A stretch of 64,000 nucleotides of DNA from Pseudomonas sp. GM50 (GCF_000282375.1 NZ_AKJK01000137.1:1-64000); one strand, 5' to 3'. Counted from the stretch's first letter, positions 8,518 through 17,328 are shown. The notes: generated by a model from the letters alone, not told the origin. A program made the numbers and translations.

Positions 8518-8597
8518 TAAAAGATCGCAGCCTTCGGCAGCTCCTACATTTGATCGGCGTACACCCTGTAGGAGCTGCCGAAGGTTGCGATCTTTTT
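8518..8597. repeat. Inverted repeat, GTAGGAGCTGCCGAAGGCTGCGATC family
   Basis: Arms at 8518-8549 and 8566-8597 (AAAGATCGCAGCCTTCGGCA and near-complement) form a long hairpin of about 30 bp with a 17-base loop. A second copy of this family is at 29051-29148. It lies in the divergent gap upstream of the multicopper oxidase. Confidence 0.85.
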
Positions 8598-8895
8598 AGC
8601 CTCGCGCGACATGTCTGATGCAATGCAATTACAGAATTTGGGGCTGTTTCGCTGATCGTTACTGAGTCGCCGCTAATCAGAGAATTACCCTACATCCATT
8701 TCCACCTTTCCCGACTTCTTTCCTGATCGTTCCCCCGCAAAGTCCCCGCGCCTGATTTTCTGCGCCAGGGATTGCTCATGTTCGAACCGATTTTTAACCC
8801 CACCTCCTATCGTTCGGTACGTTGATGGAGCACGTCGCCCGCATCGAACAAGAACTCGACAGTAAGGCCTGTTATCTCTGAGGCAGATAGATTTT
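8598..8895. other. Gap without a supported gene
   Basis: About 300 bases between two repeats. Only two tiny open frames occur on the plus strand, starting at about 8779 (15 codons) and 8825 (18 codons). Neither has a convincing ribosome-binding site. They could be remnants of a decayed gene, but no gene can be supported. Confidence 0.4.
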
Positions 8896-8956
8896 GGGCA
8901 AGCCTCGCTCCTACAGGACGGTGGTGATCTGTAGGAGCGAGGCTTGCCCGCGAAGG
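8896..8956. repeat. REP pair, TAGGAGCGAGGCTTGCCCGCG family, short loop
   Basis: Inverted arms CAAGCCTCGCTCCTACAG and CTGTAGGAGCGAGGCTTG are separated by only about 14 bases. The left arm lacks the terminal CTTCGCG half, so the pair is asymmetric. Confidence 0.85.
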
Positions 8957-9065
8957 CGGTCTTACAGGTTACGAAATTTCTGGGCAAGGTCATCGGAAGT
9001 TTCCTTCAACCTGCGGCGGTTTCCATGAACTGGTGTGGAATGTTTTCAATCGATAGTCTCTGGTG

Positions 9066-9293
9066 GTCACTGAAAATTCAGTGGTGGGGTGTAGGAACCC
9101 TTCAAGACTAGAGAGGACGCTTTGGCGTCGACACCTGAATTGCGGCCATCAACGTGTGTCCGTAAGATCAGTTGCGGCGGCTGTGCGCGGGCACGCTTCG
9201 GTGTGGTCGAGTTCTCTGGTCTCGATATTCCTACCCCGCGTATAGCTGCCACCCAAGCCTGTAGGAAGGCCGATGGTAGCTCCACTTCTACCA
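9066..9293 (+). ncRNA. Candidate structured 5' leader of the DUF6124-like gene
   Basis: The roughly 240 bases before ATG 9305 contain many compact inverted repeats: ACTGAA/TTCAGT (9069-9082); GGTGT 9088-9092 pairing with ACACC 9131-9135 around hairpin GACGC-TTTG-GCGTC (9116-9129); CGCGGG 9186-9191 pairing with CCCGCG 9235-9240 around a UUCG-tetraloop hairpin CACGC-TTCG-GTGTG (9192-9205) and TCGAG/CTCGA (9207-9225); and TGGTAG/CTACCA (9274-9293) immediately before the ribosome-binding site. GTAGGAA occurs twice (9091-9097, 9261-9267), with one complement TTCCTAC at 9228-9234, which allows competing pairings. This suggests a cis-regulatory RNA or structured mobile element. No known RNA family was recognised, and the structure is inferred by eye. 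Confidence 0.45.
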
Positions 9294-9304
9294 GAGGTTT
9301 AAAA

Positions 9305-9628
9305 ATGAAAAGTCTTCACCCCGATCCACCCTACGAAAATCCAATTCCCCACCCCGACAACCGCTTCATGGCACTCACCGGCAACTGCACCGACATGCCC
9401 ACCCTGTTCGTCGATACCCACGCGCCGCTCGATGTTTTGTATGACGCTGCCAACTATCGAATTCGTGCAGTCACGCAGGTGCTGGAGAACATGTCGATGC
9501 GCGGTGCAGTCGAGTGTGAGTCGTTCATTCTCAGTGACTTTGCCTTGCTCTGCGCCATTCCTCTGAGGGATGGCTGTGATGTGCTGGATGTGATTGGACG
9601 ACGGTTGCGGGCTCGGTCTTCGGAGTAG
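9305..9628 (+). CDS. Small DUF6124/DUF3077-like protein
   Basis: Protein of 107 residues resembling the small Pseudomonas DUF6124/DUF3077 proteins: a Pro/Asp-rich N-terminus (HPDPPYENP), then LFVDTHAPLDVLYDAANYRIRA and a helical remainder ending RRLRARSSE. ATG 9305 follows GAGG at 9294-9297 with good spacing; an upstream in-frame ATG at 9122 would translate the structured leader and is unlikely. Function of the family is unknown. Many pseudomonads carry several paralogues. It is a single-gene unit between a structured leader and a block of REP repeats. Confidence 0.7.
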   Translation: MKSLHPDPPYENPIPHPDNRFMALTGNCTDMPTLFVDTHAPLDVLYDAANYRIRAVTQVLENMSMRGAVECESFILSDFALLCAIPLRDGCDVLDVIGRRLRARSSE

Positions 9629-9659
9629 CAGCGGCCGACATTTGTGATGGGGCTTGCCT

Positions 9660-9882
9660 GTGGCGAGGGGGCTTGCCCCCGTTGGGTTGCGCAGCAGCCC
9701 CCAAAACCAGCAATCCGGTTTTGTCAGACATACCGCGGTGTTTGGTTTGGCGACTGCTGCGCAGTCGAACGGGGGCGAGCCCCCTCGCCACAGGTTTGGT
9801 GGTGGTCTCTGGTTTCTGGGGCTGCTGTGCAGCCCAACGGGGGCAAGCCCACCTCACCACAGCAAGCCCCCTCACCACAGGT
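9660..9882. repeat. Compound REP block, GTGGCGAGGGGGCTTGCCCC family
   Basis: An outer inverted pair is formed by GTGGCGAGGGGGCTTGCCCCCGTTGGG at 9660-9686 and its complement ending near 9792, with inner GCGCAGCAG/CTGCTGCGC arms. It is followed by a further inward-facing half (CTGCTGTGCAGCCCAACGGGGGCAAGCC, 9822-9849) and a truncated arm (CAAGCCCCCTCACCAC, 9863-9878). It looks like one intact pair plus decayed copies. Confidence 0.85.
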
Positions 9883-9907
9883 AATCCCCTTCACCACAAA
9901 ATTACGG

Positions 9908-10198
9908 TTATGGCTGAATACCGGTGATCAGATGCATCACCCCTTTCTCCAACATCATCACCCCCGGCACCCCCGCCGCCGCCAAAGCCTGTCGATCCAT
10001 CCGCGCCACATCCCGCAATTCCACCCGCACACGGGTCAACGCCACCGGCTGTTGCGACTTGAGGTTATCCACTCCGCCAAGCGCGGCGACGATATTTGCG
10101 GCCAAACCGCCAACCGGTTGAGCCTCCATTTTCGGCTCATCCACTACCAGGTCCGGGGTCAACGCTTTCCAGAACGCCCGCTGCATTTTCTCGAACAT
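9908..10198 (-). CDS. EIIB-like PTS protein lacking the phospho-cysteine
   Basis: A 96-residue stand-alone domain resembling the glucose-type PTS EIIB domain. The stretch LTRVRVELRDVARMDRQAL aligns with ITRLRVSVADVSKVDQAGL of PtsG, and the GG and GV turns are kept. In EIIB domains the phosphorylated Cys lies two residues before the TR pair (C-I-T-R); here the sequence is V-A-L-T-R, and the whole protein contains no cysteine. It therefore cannot accept phosphate in the normal way. It begins two bases after the stop of the EIIA-HPr-EI fusion and is the last gene of the trehalose operon. A docking or regulatory role is an inference; it may also be a decayed EIIB. Confidence 0.75.
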   Translation of the reverse strand: MFEKMQRAFWKALTPDLVVDEPKMEAQPVGGLAANIVAALGGVDNLKSQQPVALTRVRVELRDVARMDRQALAAAGVPGVMMLEKGVMHLITGIQP

Positions 10199-10200
10199 GC

Positions 10201-12735
10201 TCAGTTCTCCAGAACCAGTGAAGTATCTACCGTTGCCTCGTGGTGCAGCCGCAATGCCTCGCGTACCTGCTCGGCACTTTCCAGCCCCAGCACTTGCTGG
10301 GCGATGGCTTGGCAGTCCAGCAGATCCACTTCGCGAACCGCCGCTTTGATCGCAGGAATCAAGGGCACGCTCACCGACAGTTCATCCACGCCAAGTCCCA
10401 GCAACAACGGCACCGCCAGGTTTTCCGAAGCCAGGGCGCCGCACACCCCGACCCATTTGCCATGGGCATGGGCGGCTTTCACGGTGTTGGCGATCAAGCG
10501 CAATACCGAAGGATGAAAACTGTCGGCCTGACTGGCCAGCCGTGGGTGATCGCGGTCCATCGCCAGGGTGTATTGGGTCAGGTCGTTGGTGCCGATGGAG
10601 AAGAAATCCACTTCGGGCGCAAACAGATCAGCCATCAGCGCCGCTGCCGGTACTTCAATCATGATCCCCAGTTTCGGCAGTTCAGTCAGGCCCAGTGCCA
10701 GCGCCTCTTCTTCAAGCAGCTGACGAGCCAGCCGCAACTCCGACAGCTGCGTAACCATCGGCAGCATGATGTGCAGACGAGCCAGCCCGGCGCTGCTCAG
10801 AATCGCCTTGAACTGATCGCGCAACAATTGCGGACGCTCCAGGCACAAACGAATGCCGCGCATGCCCAGGAACGGGTTTGTTTCGTGGTCCATCGGCACA
10901 TAGGCCAACGGTTTGTCACCGCCGACATCCAGGGTGCGCACCACCAGATTGCGCGCCGGCCCCAGGGCGCGGGCGATGGCGCTGTAGGTGGAGGCCTGCT
11001 CGTCATGGCTCGGCGCATGGTTGCGATCGAGATAAAGAAACTCCGAACGCAACAGACCGACGCCATCGCCGCCCAGCGCCATAGCCTGTTCGGCTTCGGC
11101 CAGCGACGCAATGTTGGCGGTGATTTCAAAGTGATGCCCATCGCGGGTAGAGGCGGCCAGCCCTGCGTTCGCCAGCTCGTATTGCTGGCGTTGCTTTTGC
11201 AGCTGACGATTGGCCTGCAACTGCTCGATGGCGGCCAGATCAGGGTCCAGTTGCAACTCGCCCTTGTCGGCATCGAGCAACACCTGGGTGCCATTGATCA
11301 GTGTCAGGATCTGAACCGGTAACCCGCAAATCGCCGGCAGGCCAGCGGCCCGGGCCAGAATCGCGACATGGCTGGTGGCGCCGCCGCCCACCGTGGCGAA
11401 CCCCAGCACTTTGCGGGTATCGAGCCCGGCGGTCTGGGATGGCGTCAGTTGCTCGGCAATCAGAATCGCCCCGTCCGGCACCTCCAGCGCATGATCCTCT
11501 ACGCCGAGAATCAACCTGAGCACCCGTTGGCCAACATCCGCCAAGTCCGCCGCCCGCTCCGCCAGCAGGGCGTTGCCCAAACCCTTGAACAAGGTCGCCG
11601 CCGACTCGGTGGCCGCGCGCCAGGCGAATGCCGCGCTTTTGCCTTCGTCGATCAGCACATGGGCCACCTCCAGCAAACCCGGGTCTTCGAGCAGTTCCTG
11701 ATGAGCCTTGAAGATGTCGGCCTGCGCGTTGCCCATCGCGTTGTCGCGTAGCTGCTGCAAGGCTTGTCGCGCCTCGGCCAGGCCCCGAGCCAAGTGATCG
11801 CGCTCAGCCAGCGCGGTAGTGCCGAGCTCATGCACTTCCAGGCTAGGTTCAGCGATCTGCACCACGCGGCCAAACGCCGACCCGGCCGAGGCGCAAACCC
11901 CGCGTAAAACCTTCAGCGATGAGGCCTCGGCCCGACTCGCCTCAACCGGCGCCGAGGCCGCTCCCGCCTCACCACAGCCGGTCAGCAACAGCTCGGTCAG
12001 CGTACTGATCGCCGCTGCGGCATCCGGGCCAGCCGCGCTGACTTGCACTACATCGCCGTGAGCGGTCTGCAACGTCATAATCGCCACCAGGGATTTCGCG
12101 TTCACGCTCTCCTGCTGTTTATGCAGATGAATACTTGCCGAGAACCTTTTGGCAGCCTGGGCAAACACCGCCGCCGGACGCGCATGCAAGCCGTTCGGAT
12201 TGGCCAGCGTCACCGGTTTGGAAAACAACGCCTCGCCCTCCTCCGGCAACCCTTCATCCGACGTTTGCCCGGCACCGTGCATACTCAACAATGGCTGGCC
12301 GCTGTCCACCACTCCCGTTTCGGGCACCAGCCAGGTGAAGGGTTCACCGCTGACCACCAGCATTAACGTCAGCAGGCTGCGGGCATTCAACGCGACAAAG
12401 TCGGCATCGAATTCGATCAGCGACTGCCCGACGTCGACCCGTTCGCCCTCTTCCACCAACCGGGTAAACCCCTTCCCCGCCAGGTTCACCGTATCGAGGC
12501 CAATGTGCATCAGCACTTGCACGCCGTTTTCCCCGGTGATGCTGACGGCATGCCCACTGGCCTGCACATTGCTGACGACTCCAGCCAGCGGCGCGCACAA
12601 GGTGTTTGAGGTCGGATCAATGCACAGACCATCGCCGATCACACGGCTGGAAAATACCTGATCGGGCACCTGGTCCAGCGGCATCAGCACGCCGGACAAG
12701 GGTGCCAGCAGTTGCAATTGTTGGGGTGTGGCCAT
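10201..12735 (-). CDS. EIIA(Glc-type)-HPr-Enzyme I triple-domain PTS fusion
   Basis: Single polypeptide of 844 residues carrying the whole soluble phosphorelay: a Crr-like EIIA domain (about residues 1-155; MHIGLDTVNL, phospho-His77, second active-site His62), HPr (about 172-255; NGLHARPAAV, phospho-His184; Ser215 at the Ser46 position), and Enzyme I (about 275-844; GGGATSHVAILAR, phospho-His456; C-terminal GVCGALAS with the catalytic Cys). The architecture equals that of NagF in pseudomonads. ATG 12735 has AGGTGA upstream; an earlier in-frame start at 12810 adds unconserved residues. Phosphate should flow from PEP through these three sites to Cys28 of TreP. It lies between the porin and the EIIB-like gene. 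Confidence 0.92.
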   Translation of the reverse strand: MATPQQLQLLAPLSGVLMPLDQVPDQVFSSRVIGDGLCIDPTSNTLCAPLAGVVSNVQASGHAVSITGENGVQVLMHIGLDTVNLAGKGFTRLVEEGERVDVGQSLIEFDADFVALNARSLLTLMLVVSGEPFTWLVPETGVVDSGQPLLSMHGAGQTSDEGLPEEGEALFSKPVTLANPNGLHARPAAVFAQAAKRFSASIHLHKQQESVNAKSLVAIMTLQTAHGDVVQVSAAGPDAAAAISTLTELLLTGCGEAGAASAPVEASRAEASSLKVLRGVCASAGSAFGRVVQIAEPSLEVHELGTTALAERDHLARGLAEARQALQQLRDNAMGNAQADIFKAHQELLEDPGLLEVAHVLIDEGKSAAFAWRAATESAATLFKGLGNALLAERAADLADVGQRVLRLILGVEDHALEVPDGAILIAEQLTPSQTAGLDTRKVLGFATVGGGATSHVAILARAAGLPAICGLPVQILTLINGTQVLLDADKGELQLDPDLAAIEQLQANRQLQKQRQQYELANAGLAASTRDGHHFEITANIASLAEAEQAMALGGDGVGLLRSEFLYLDRNHAPSHDEQASTYSAIARALGPARNLVVRTLDVGGDKPLAYVPMDHETNPFLGMRGIRLCLERPQLLRDQFKAILSSAGLARLHIMLPMVTQLSELRLARQLLEEEALALGLTELPKLGIMIEVPAAALMADLFAPEVDFFSIGTNDLTQYTLAMDRDHPRLASQADSFHPSVLRLIANTVKAAHAHGKWVGVCGALASENLAVPLLLGLGVDELSVSVPLIPAIKAAVREVDLLDCQAIAQQVLGLESAEQVREALRLHHEATVDTSLVLEN

Positions 12736-12797
12736 GACGTCACCTGCTGTTTTGTTCTTTGAAGTGCCGATGGAGCGCGAGGCTCCGACAGCATCGC

Positions 12798-14033
12798 TTA
12801 TTTCCACCAATACTCGACCTGCAATCCGACGTTCGAACCGTGTCGCGCCGTGCCGAAGGCGCCGGTGTCGGACAACGCCGAACCCGCCGCCAGTTCATTG
12901 GCCGCCCGCTTGGCCGCCTCGTTCCAGCTGGCATAGGTGTAATACAGACGCACCTCGGGGCGCGCCCAGAAATCCGGGCCCTTGGGCGACCAGGTCGGGG
13001 CGAAGGTGAACTTGCTCAGCTTGCGCGTCCCGCCCGTGGCTTCAACCTGATCGTGGCCCAGTTCGGTCACCAGTTTGAACTGCTCGGTGATCGCATACGC
13101 CGGGCGAATTCCAAGGGAGATCCAGTTCTGGTCGGCGCCGTCCGGGCGAATGTCTTTCTGGTAGACCGCTTCAACCTGCCCGCCGAAGCGCGGCGTCACT
13201 TGCCAGTCGAAGAACTCCACCACGCGATAGCTTTTACTGCTGTCATCCAGCTTCACGTTACCGGTATAACCCAACCCGGTGCCGGGCCCTTCGCCATACT
13301 GAAAGGCCAGTTTATTCTTGCCACCCAGAAAGCCCTTCTGCACATGCTGGGTGGTAATCGCCCAACCGTGGTGAGCGTCGCGGCTGTCGGGTTTGTCGAT
13401 GTAACTCAGGCCGAATTCCAGCTCACCGCCGGGGTTGGTATCGAAGCCGGCGACGTTGAAATCGTGACGATTGATGTAGTCCTTCTGGTACAGGTTGTCC
13501 TTGCGCGAGAAGGCGTAGCTGTACTTCAGATCACCAATCAGCACATCTTCGATACCGCCACCGGTGGCGCTCTGGTTCCAGTAGTAGAAGTCGGAAATAT
13601 GGATATCGTTCCGCTTGTAGTAACGCCGACCAGCCCACAGTGAACCGCCGTTGAGGCTGGGCATGTTCGACCATTGCGCATACAACTGCGGCATGCGCAC
13701 CGAGCCGTTTTCACCGTTGAACGTCAGGCTGCGGTCGTACTGGTTATACAGCGAGGCCATGCCGTCGACACTGAGCACCGAACCGTCGTCCAGCGTGAAC
13801 AGATCCTGACGCAACTCCAGCTCCGCATACTGTTCGCATTCGTTGCCGAGGCGGTATTTCGACTGCGCGCCCGGCAATTGAAAGCATGACTGCGAACTGC
13901 TGTTGACTGAGGTGCCGACACCGCTACGCAAGTAGCCGGCGAATTCCAGCGCCTGGGCCGACAACGGTAACGCCAGGCACACGCTCGCGGCGGCAAGGCT
14001 GCGATTTATTGTTGTTTTCAAGAACCACCTCAT
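12798..14033 (-). CDS. LamB-type (maltoporin-like) carbohydrate porin
   Basis: Outer-membrane beta-barrel protein, about 411 residues with a cleavable signal peptide ending LPLSAQA. LamB-family features are FAGYLRSGVGTS at the mature N-terminus, LWAGRRYYKRNDIHISDFYY in the middle and a C-terminal aromatic end VEYWWK. Its position between treC and the PTS fusion indicates that it lets trehalose through the outer membrane. Start choice is uncertain: ATG 14033 has no clear ribosome-binding site, while TTG at 14021 is preceded by GAGGTGG at ideal distance and would give a cleaner signal peptide (starting with KTTINRSL after the initiator). Confidence 0.88.
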   Translation of the reverse strand: MRWFLKTTINRSLAAASVCLALPLSAQALEFAGYLRSGVGTSVNSSSQSCFQLPGAQSKYRLGNECEQYAELELRQDLFTLDDGSVLSVDGMASLYNQYDRSLTFNGENGSVRMPQLYAQWSNMPSLNGGSLWAGRRYYKRNDIHISDFYYWNQSATGGGIEDVLIGDLKYSYAFSRKDNLYQKDYINRHDFNVAGFDTNPGGELEFGLSYIDKPDSRDAHHGWAITTQHVQKGFLGGKNKLAFQYGEGPGTGLGYTGNVKLDDSSKSYRVVEFFDWQVTPRFGGQVEAVYQKDIRPDGADQNWISLGIRPAYAITEQFKLVTELGHDQVEATGGTRKLSKFTFAPTWSPKGPDFWARPEVRLYYTYASWNEAAKRAANELAAGSALSDTGAFGTARHGSNVGLQVEYWWK

Positions 14034-14116
14034 TATTTTTATTGTGTGATGCAGCAAAAACCGGCGCGCAAAACTCCCCCGCGCAGCGTTCTGCGTGTTT
14101 TTTGAATTAGTGTTTT

Positions 14117-15766
14117 TTAGTGGTCAGTGAGGCGCAGAACGAACGACTCATAGGGCCGTAGAAACACCTGCCGATTGCGCGGCGGGCAGTCCGGGTAGTT
14201 GCTGATCACCAGAGATTGCACCATCGATTCGTTGATCACTTCTGACGGCAGCTCGACTTCGCACGGCGTGCCATAGAAGTTGTTCAGCACCAGCAAACGC
14301 TCACCATGGCCTTCACGCACGTACGCCCAGATTTGTGTGTGCTCAGGCATTAACTGCCGGTACACGCCGTCGGACATCAACGTTTCACTGCGGCGCAGCG
14401 CAATCAACTGTCGATAGTGATGCAGCACCGAATCCGGGTCGTCGAGTTGGTGAGCGACGTTGATTTGCGCCGCGTTGGCCGGCACGCCGATCCAGGGTTC
14501 GACCGCGCTGAAACCAGCGTTCGACTCGGCGTTCCAGTGCATCGGCGTGCGGCCGTTATCCCGGGACTTCTGCATGATCGCCGCCATGTTGTCGGCGTCG
14601 CTGCTACCTGCCTCGCGCTTGAGCCGGTAGATGTTCAGGGTTTCGACATCGCGGTACTGATCGATGTGATCGAAACCCGGATTGGTCATGCCCAACTCTT
14701 CACCTTGATACACGAACGGCGTGCCCTGCAGGAAATGCAGCGCTGTGCCGAGCATTTTTGCCGACACCACCCGATGCTCTCCGTCGTGACCAAAACGCGA
14801 GACCACCCGCGGCTGGTCGTGGTTACACCAGAACAACGCGTTCCAGCCGCCGCCAGCCTGCATGCCGGTCTGCCAGTCGGAGAGGATGCGCTTGAGTGCG
14901 AGGAAATCGAAATCGGCGCGAACCCACTTCTGCAGGTTCGGGTAATCAACTTTCAAGTGATGGAAATTGAAAGTCATCGACAGCTCTTTCGACTCCGGCC
15001 GCGAATAGCGAATGCAGTGTTCCAGGCTGGTGGACGACATCTCTCCGACGTTGATCAGGTCATGGCCTTCGAACACTTCACGGTGCATCTGCTGCAAGTA
15101 GTCGTGGACGTTCGGGCCGTCGGTGTAGAAGCGCCGACCGTCGCTGTTGTCCTCGGGGAAATCCGCTGGCTTGGAAATCAGATTGATCACGTCCAGACGG
15201 AAACCGCCCACGCCTTTGTCGCGCCAGAAACGCATCATCTTGAACACTTCGGCGCGCACCTGGGGGTTGTCCCAGTTCAGGTCGGCCTGCGTGTGGTCGA
15301 ACAAGTGCAGGTAGTACTGGCCGGTCTGGGCTTCGTACTCCCAGGCCGAACCGCCGAACTTGGATTCCCAGTTATTCGGCTGGTCGCGCCAGATGTAGAA
15401 ATCGCGGTAAGGGTTGTCGAGGCTGCTACGGGCCTGCTGGAACCAGGTGTGTTCGATCGAGGTGTGGTTGACCACGATGTCGAGCATCAATTTGATCCCG
15501 CGCTTGCCGGCCTCGGCGATCAGCAGCTCGCAGTCGGCCATGGTCCCGTAGCTTGGATCGATGGCGTAGTAATCGCTGATGTCGTAACCGTTGTCGCGCT
15601 GGGGCGAACGCAGGAACGGCGTGATCCACAGGCAATCGACACCCAGCCAGTGCAGGTAGTCGAGCTTGGCCACGACGCCGAGCAAATCACCCGTGGGGTT
15701 GCCGGCGTGGCTGTGAAAACTCTTCGGGTAGATCTGGTAGATCACCGAACGTTGCCAGTCTTGCAT
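14117..15766 (-). CDS. treC: Trehalose-6-phosphate hydrolase
   Basis: Cytoplasmic GH13 enzyme that splits trehalose 6-phosphate, the product of TreP, into glucose and glucose 6-phosphate. It has 549 residues. GH13 conserved regions are seen in order: DIVVNHTS (region I), GFRLDVINLI with the nucleophile Asp (II), INVGEMSS with the acid/base Glu (III) and WCNHDQPRVVSRFG (IV). The N-terminus MQDWQRSVIYQIYPKSFHS is typical of TreC. It follows treP after a gap of about 120 bases that holds a REP pair, and precedes the porin. Confidence 0.95.
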   Translation of the reverse strand: MQDWQRSVIYQIYPKSFHSHAGNPTGDLLGVVAKLDYLHWLGVDCLWITPFLRSPQRDNGYDISDYYAIDPSYGTMADCELLIAEAGKRGIKLMLDIVVNHTSIEHTWFQQARSSLDNPYRDFYIWRDQPNNWESKFGGSAWEYEAQTGQYYLHLFDHTQADLNWDNPQVRAEVFKMMRFWRDKGVGGFRLDVINLISKPADFPEDNSDGRRFYTDGPNVHDYLQQMHREVFEGHDLINVGEMSSTSLEHCIRYSRPESKELSMTFNFHHLKVDYPNLQKWVRADFDFLALKRILSDWQTGMQAGGGWNALFWCNHDQPRVVSRFGHDGEHRVVSAKMLGTALHFLQGTPFVYQGEELGMTNPGFDHIDQYRDVETLNIYRLKREAGSSDADNMAAIMQKSRDNGRTPMHWNAESNAGFSAVEPWIGVPANAAQINVAHQLDDPDSVLHHYRQLIALRRSETLMSDGVYRQLMPEHTQIWAYVREGHGERLLVLNNFYGTPCEVELPSEVINESMVQSLVISNYPDCPPRNRQVFLRPYESFVLRLTDH

Positions 15767-15810
15767 GGCGGGATTCCTTCAGTAAGTTTTGTACTGGCCT
15801 TGGGGGCCTC

Positions 15811-15877
15811 TTCGCGGGCAAGCCTCGCTCCTACATTGGAATGCGCCCTCTTGTAGGAGCGAGGCTTGCCCGCGAAT
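15811..15877. repeat. REP pair, TAGGAGCGAGGCTTGCCCGCG family
   Basis: Inverted arms at 15811-15835 and 15852-15877 are separated by about 16 bases. The pair lies between treP and treC, inside the presumed operon, where it could stabilise the upstream treP message or attenuate downstream expression. Confidence 0.9.
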
Positions 15878-15885
15878 GCGATCTG

Positions 15886-17328
15886 TCAGGCGACCCGATA
15901 CCCGGGCCGAACAATCCTCATGCTCAACCCGCAGGTCAGAACAAACGGCACGACCATGGCAATCACCATCCCGACCACGAACATCGGAATGAACTGGGGG
16001 ATGATCGAGATGAAACCGGGCAACCCGCCGACGCCGATCGCCGACGCCTGGACCTTGTTCAGCGACAGGAACATGCAGCCCAGCGCCGAGCCGATCAGGG
16101 CCGCATAGAACGGAAACTTGTAGCGCAGGTTGACCCCGAACATGGCCGGTTCGGTGATGCCGAAGTAGGCAGAAATCGCCGAGGTCGAGGCCATGCTTTT
16201 ATCGCGCACACTGCGGGTCATGTAGAACACCGCCAGTGCCGCGCTGCCCTGGGCGAGGTTGGACATGACGATCATCGGCCAGATGAAAGTGCCACCCTGG
16301 GTGGAGATCAGTTGCAGATCGACCGCGAGAAACATGTGGTGCATGCCGGTGATCACCAGCGGTGCGTAGAGCAGGCCGAAAATCGCGCCGCCGACCATCG
16401 GTGCCAGGTCGAACAGGGTCACCACACCTTCGGTGATGAGAATCCCCAGATGACGGGTCACCGGGCCAATCACCGCCAGCGCCAGCACACCGGTGACGAC
16501 GATGGTGGTGATTGGCACTACCAGCAATTGCACCGCATTAGGCACCCGCGCCCGCAGCCACTTTTCGATGACGCTCATCACATAGGCCGCCAGCAGGATC
16601 GGCAGGATTTGCCCCTGATAACCGACTTTTTCGATCTGGAACATACCGAGGATATCGAAGTACGGCAGGCTCTGCCCCTCAAGCCCGGCCACCGCTTTGC
16701 CGTAGTTCCAGGCGTTGAGCAGGTCTGGATGCACCAGCATCAGGCCAAGCACGATGCCAAGGATTTCGCTGCCGCCAAAGCGCTTGGCTGCCGACCAGCC
16801 CACCAGCGCCGGGAGAAACACGAACGAGGTGTTGGCCATCAGGTTGATCAGGCTCCAGAGCCCGTCAAGCTTGGGGTAAGCGTCCAGCAGGGTCTTGCCC
16901 TCGATGAACATGCCCTTGGCGCCAATCAGGTTGTTGATGCCCATCAGCAGGCCAGCAATGATCAGCGCCGGAAGGATCGGCATGAACACGTCGGAAAACA
17001 CCCGCACCAATCGCTGCATCGGGTGGATCTTGTCGGCGCTTTTCTGTTTGACGTCGGCGATGGTTGAAATGGCGAGACCGGTTTGCCGGCGCAGCTCGGC
17101 GTAGACCTTTTCCACTTCGCCGGGGCCGATGACCACCTGGAACAGGCCGCCGGTATAGAACGAACCTTTGACCAGATCGATCTGGTTCAGCGTGGCGCTG
17201 TTAACCAGGCTCGGGTCCTTGAGGGCCAGGCGCAGCCGTGTGACGCAATGCGCGGCCTGCTCGAGGTTATCGTTGCCACCGAGGCTGTGCAGCAGCTCAG
17301 TGACGATATTCGGATAGTCGTGGCTCAT
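15886..17328 (-). CDS. treP: PTS trehalose transporter subunit EIIBC
   Basis: Inner-membrane permease that takes up trehalose and phosphorylates it. The N-terminal EIIB domain (about residues 1-85) has AAHCVTRLRLAL with phospho-Cys28; the EIIC domain (about 105-480) has about ten hydrophobic segments and the motif ITGMHHMF. No EIIA domain is fused, so phosphate must come from the EIIA-HPr-EI fusion three genes downstream. ATG 17328 has GGAAG upstream; the earlier start at 17367 is rejected. It is the first gene of the operon, divergent from treR, with two palindromic operators between them. Confidence 0.94.
   Translation of the reverse strand: MSHDYPNIVTELLHSLGGNDNLEQAAHCVTRLRLALKDPSLVNSATLNQIDLVKGSFYTGGLFQVVIGPGEVEKVYAELRRQTGLAISTIADVKQKSADKIHPMQRLVRVFSDVFMPILPALIIAGLLMGINNLIGAKGMFIEGKTLLDAYPKLDGLWSLINLMANTSFVFLPALVGWSAAKRFGGSEILGIVLGLMLVHPDLLNAWNYGKAVAGLEGQSLPYFDILGMFQIEKVGYQGQILPILLAAYVMSVIEKWLRARVPNAVQLLVVPITTIVVTGVLALAVIGPVTRHLGILITEGVVTLFDLAPMVGGAIFGLLYAPLVITGMHHMFLAVDLQLISTQGGTFIWPMIVMSNLAQGSAALAVFYMTRSVRDKSMASTSAISAYFGITEPAMFGVNLRYKFPFYAALIGSALGCMFLSLNKVQASAIGVGGLPGFISIIPQFIPMFVVGMVIAMVVPFVLTCGLSMRIVRPGYRVA

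Noticed and set aside
8779..8881. Two tiny plus-strand frames (15 and 18 codons)
   Set aside because: No ribosome-binding sites and no conserved features; too short to support.
9067..9285. Minus-strand open frame of 72 codons opposite the structured leader
   Set aside because: It has no ribosome-binding site and no recognisable motif, and it overlaps many inverted repeats that are better explained by RNA structure.
14033..14057. Longer porin start at TTG 14057
   Set aside because: It adds a polar stretch before the signal peptide and has no ribosome-binding site; the ATG at 14033 or the TTG at 14021 fits better.
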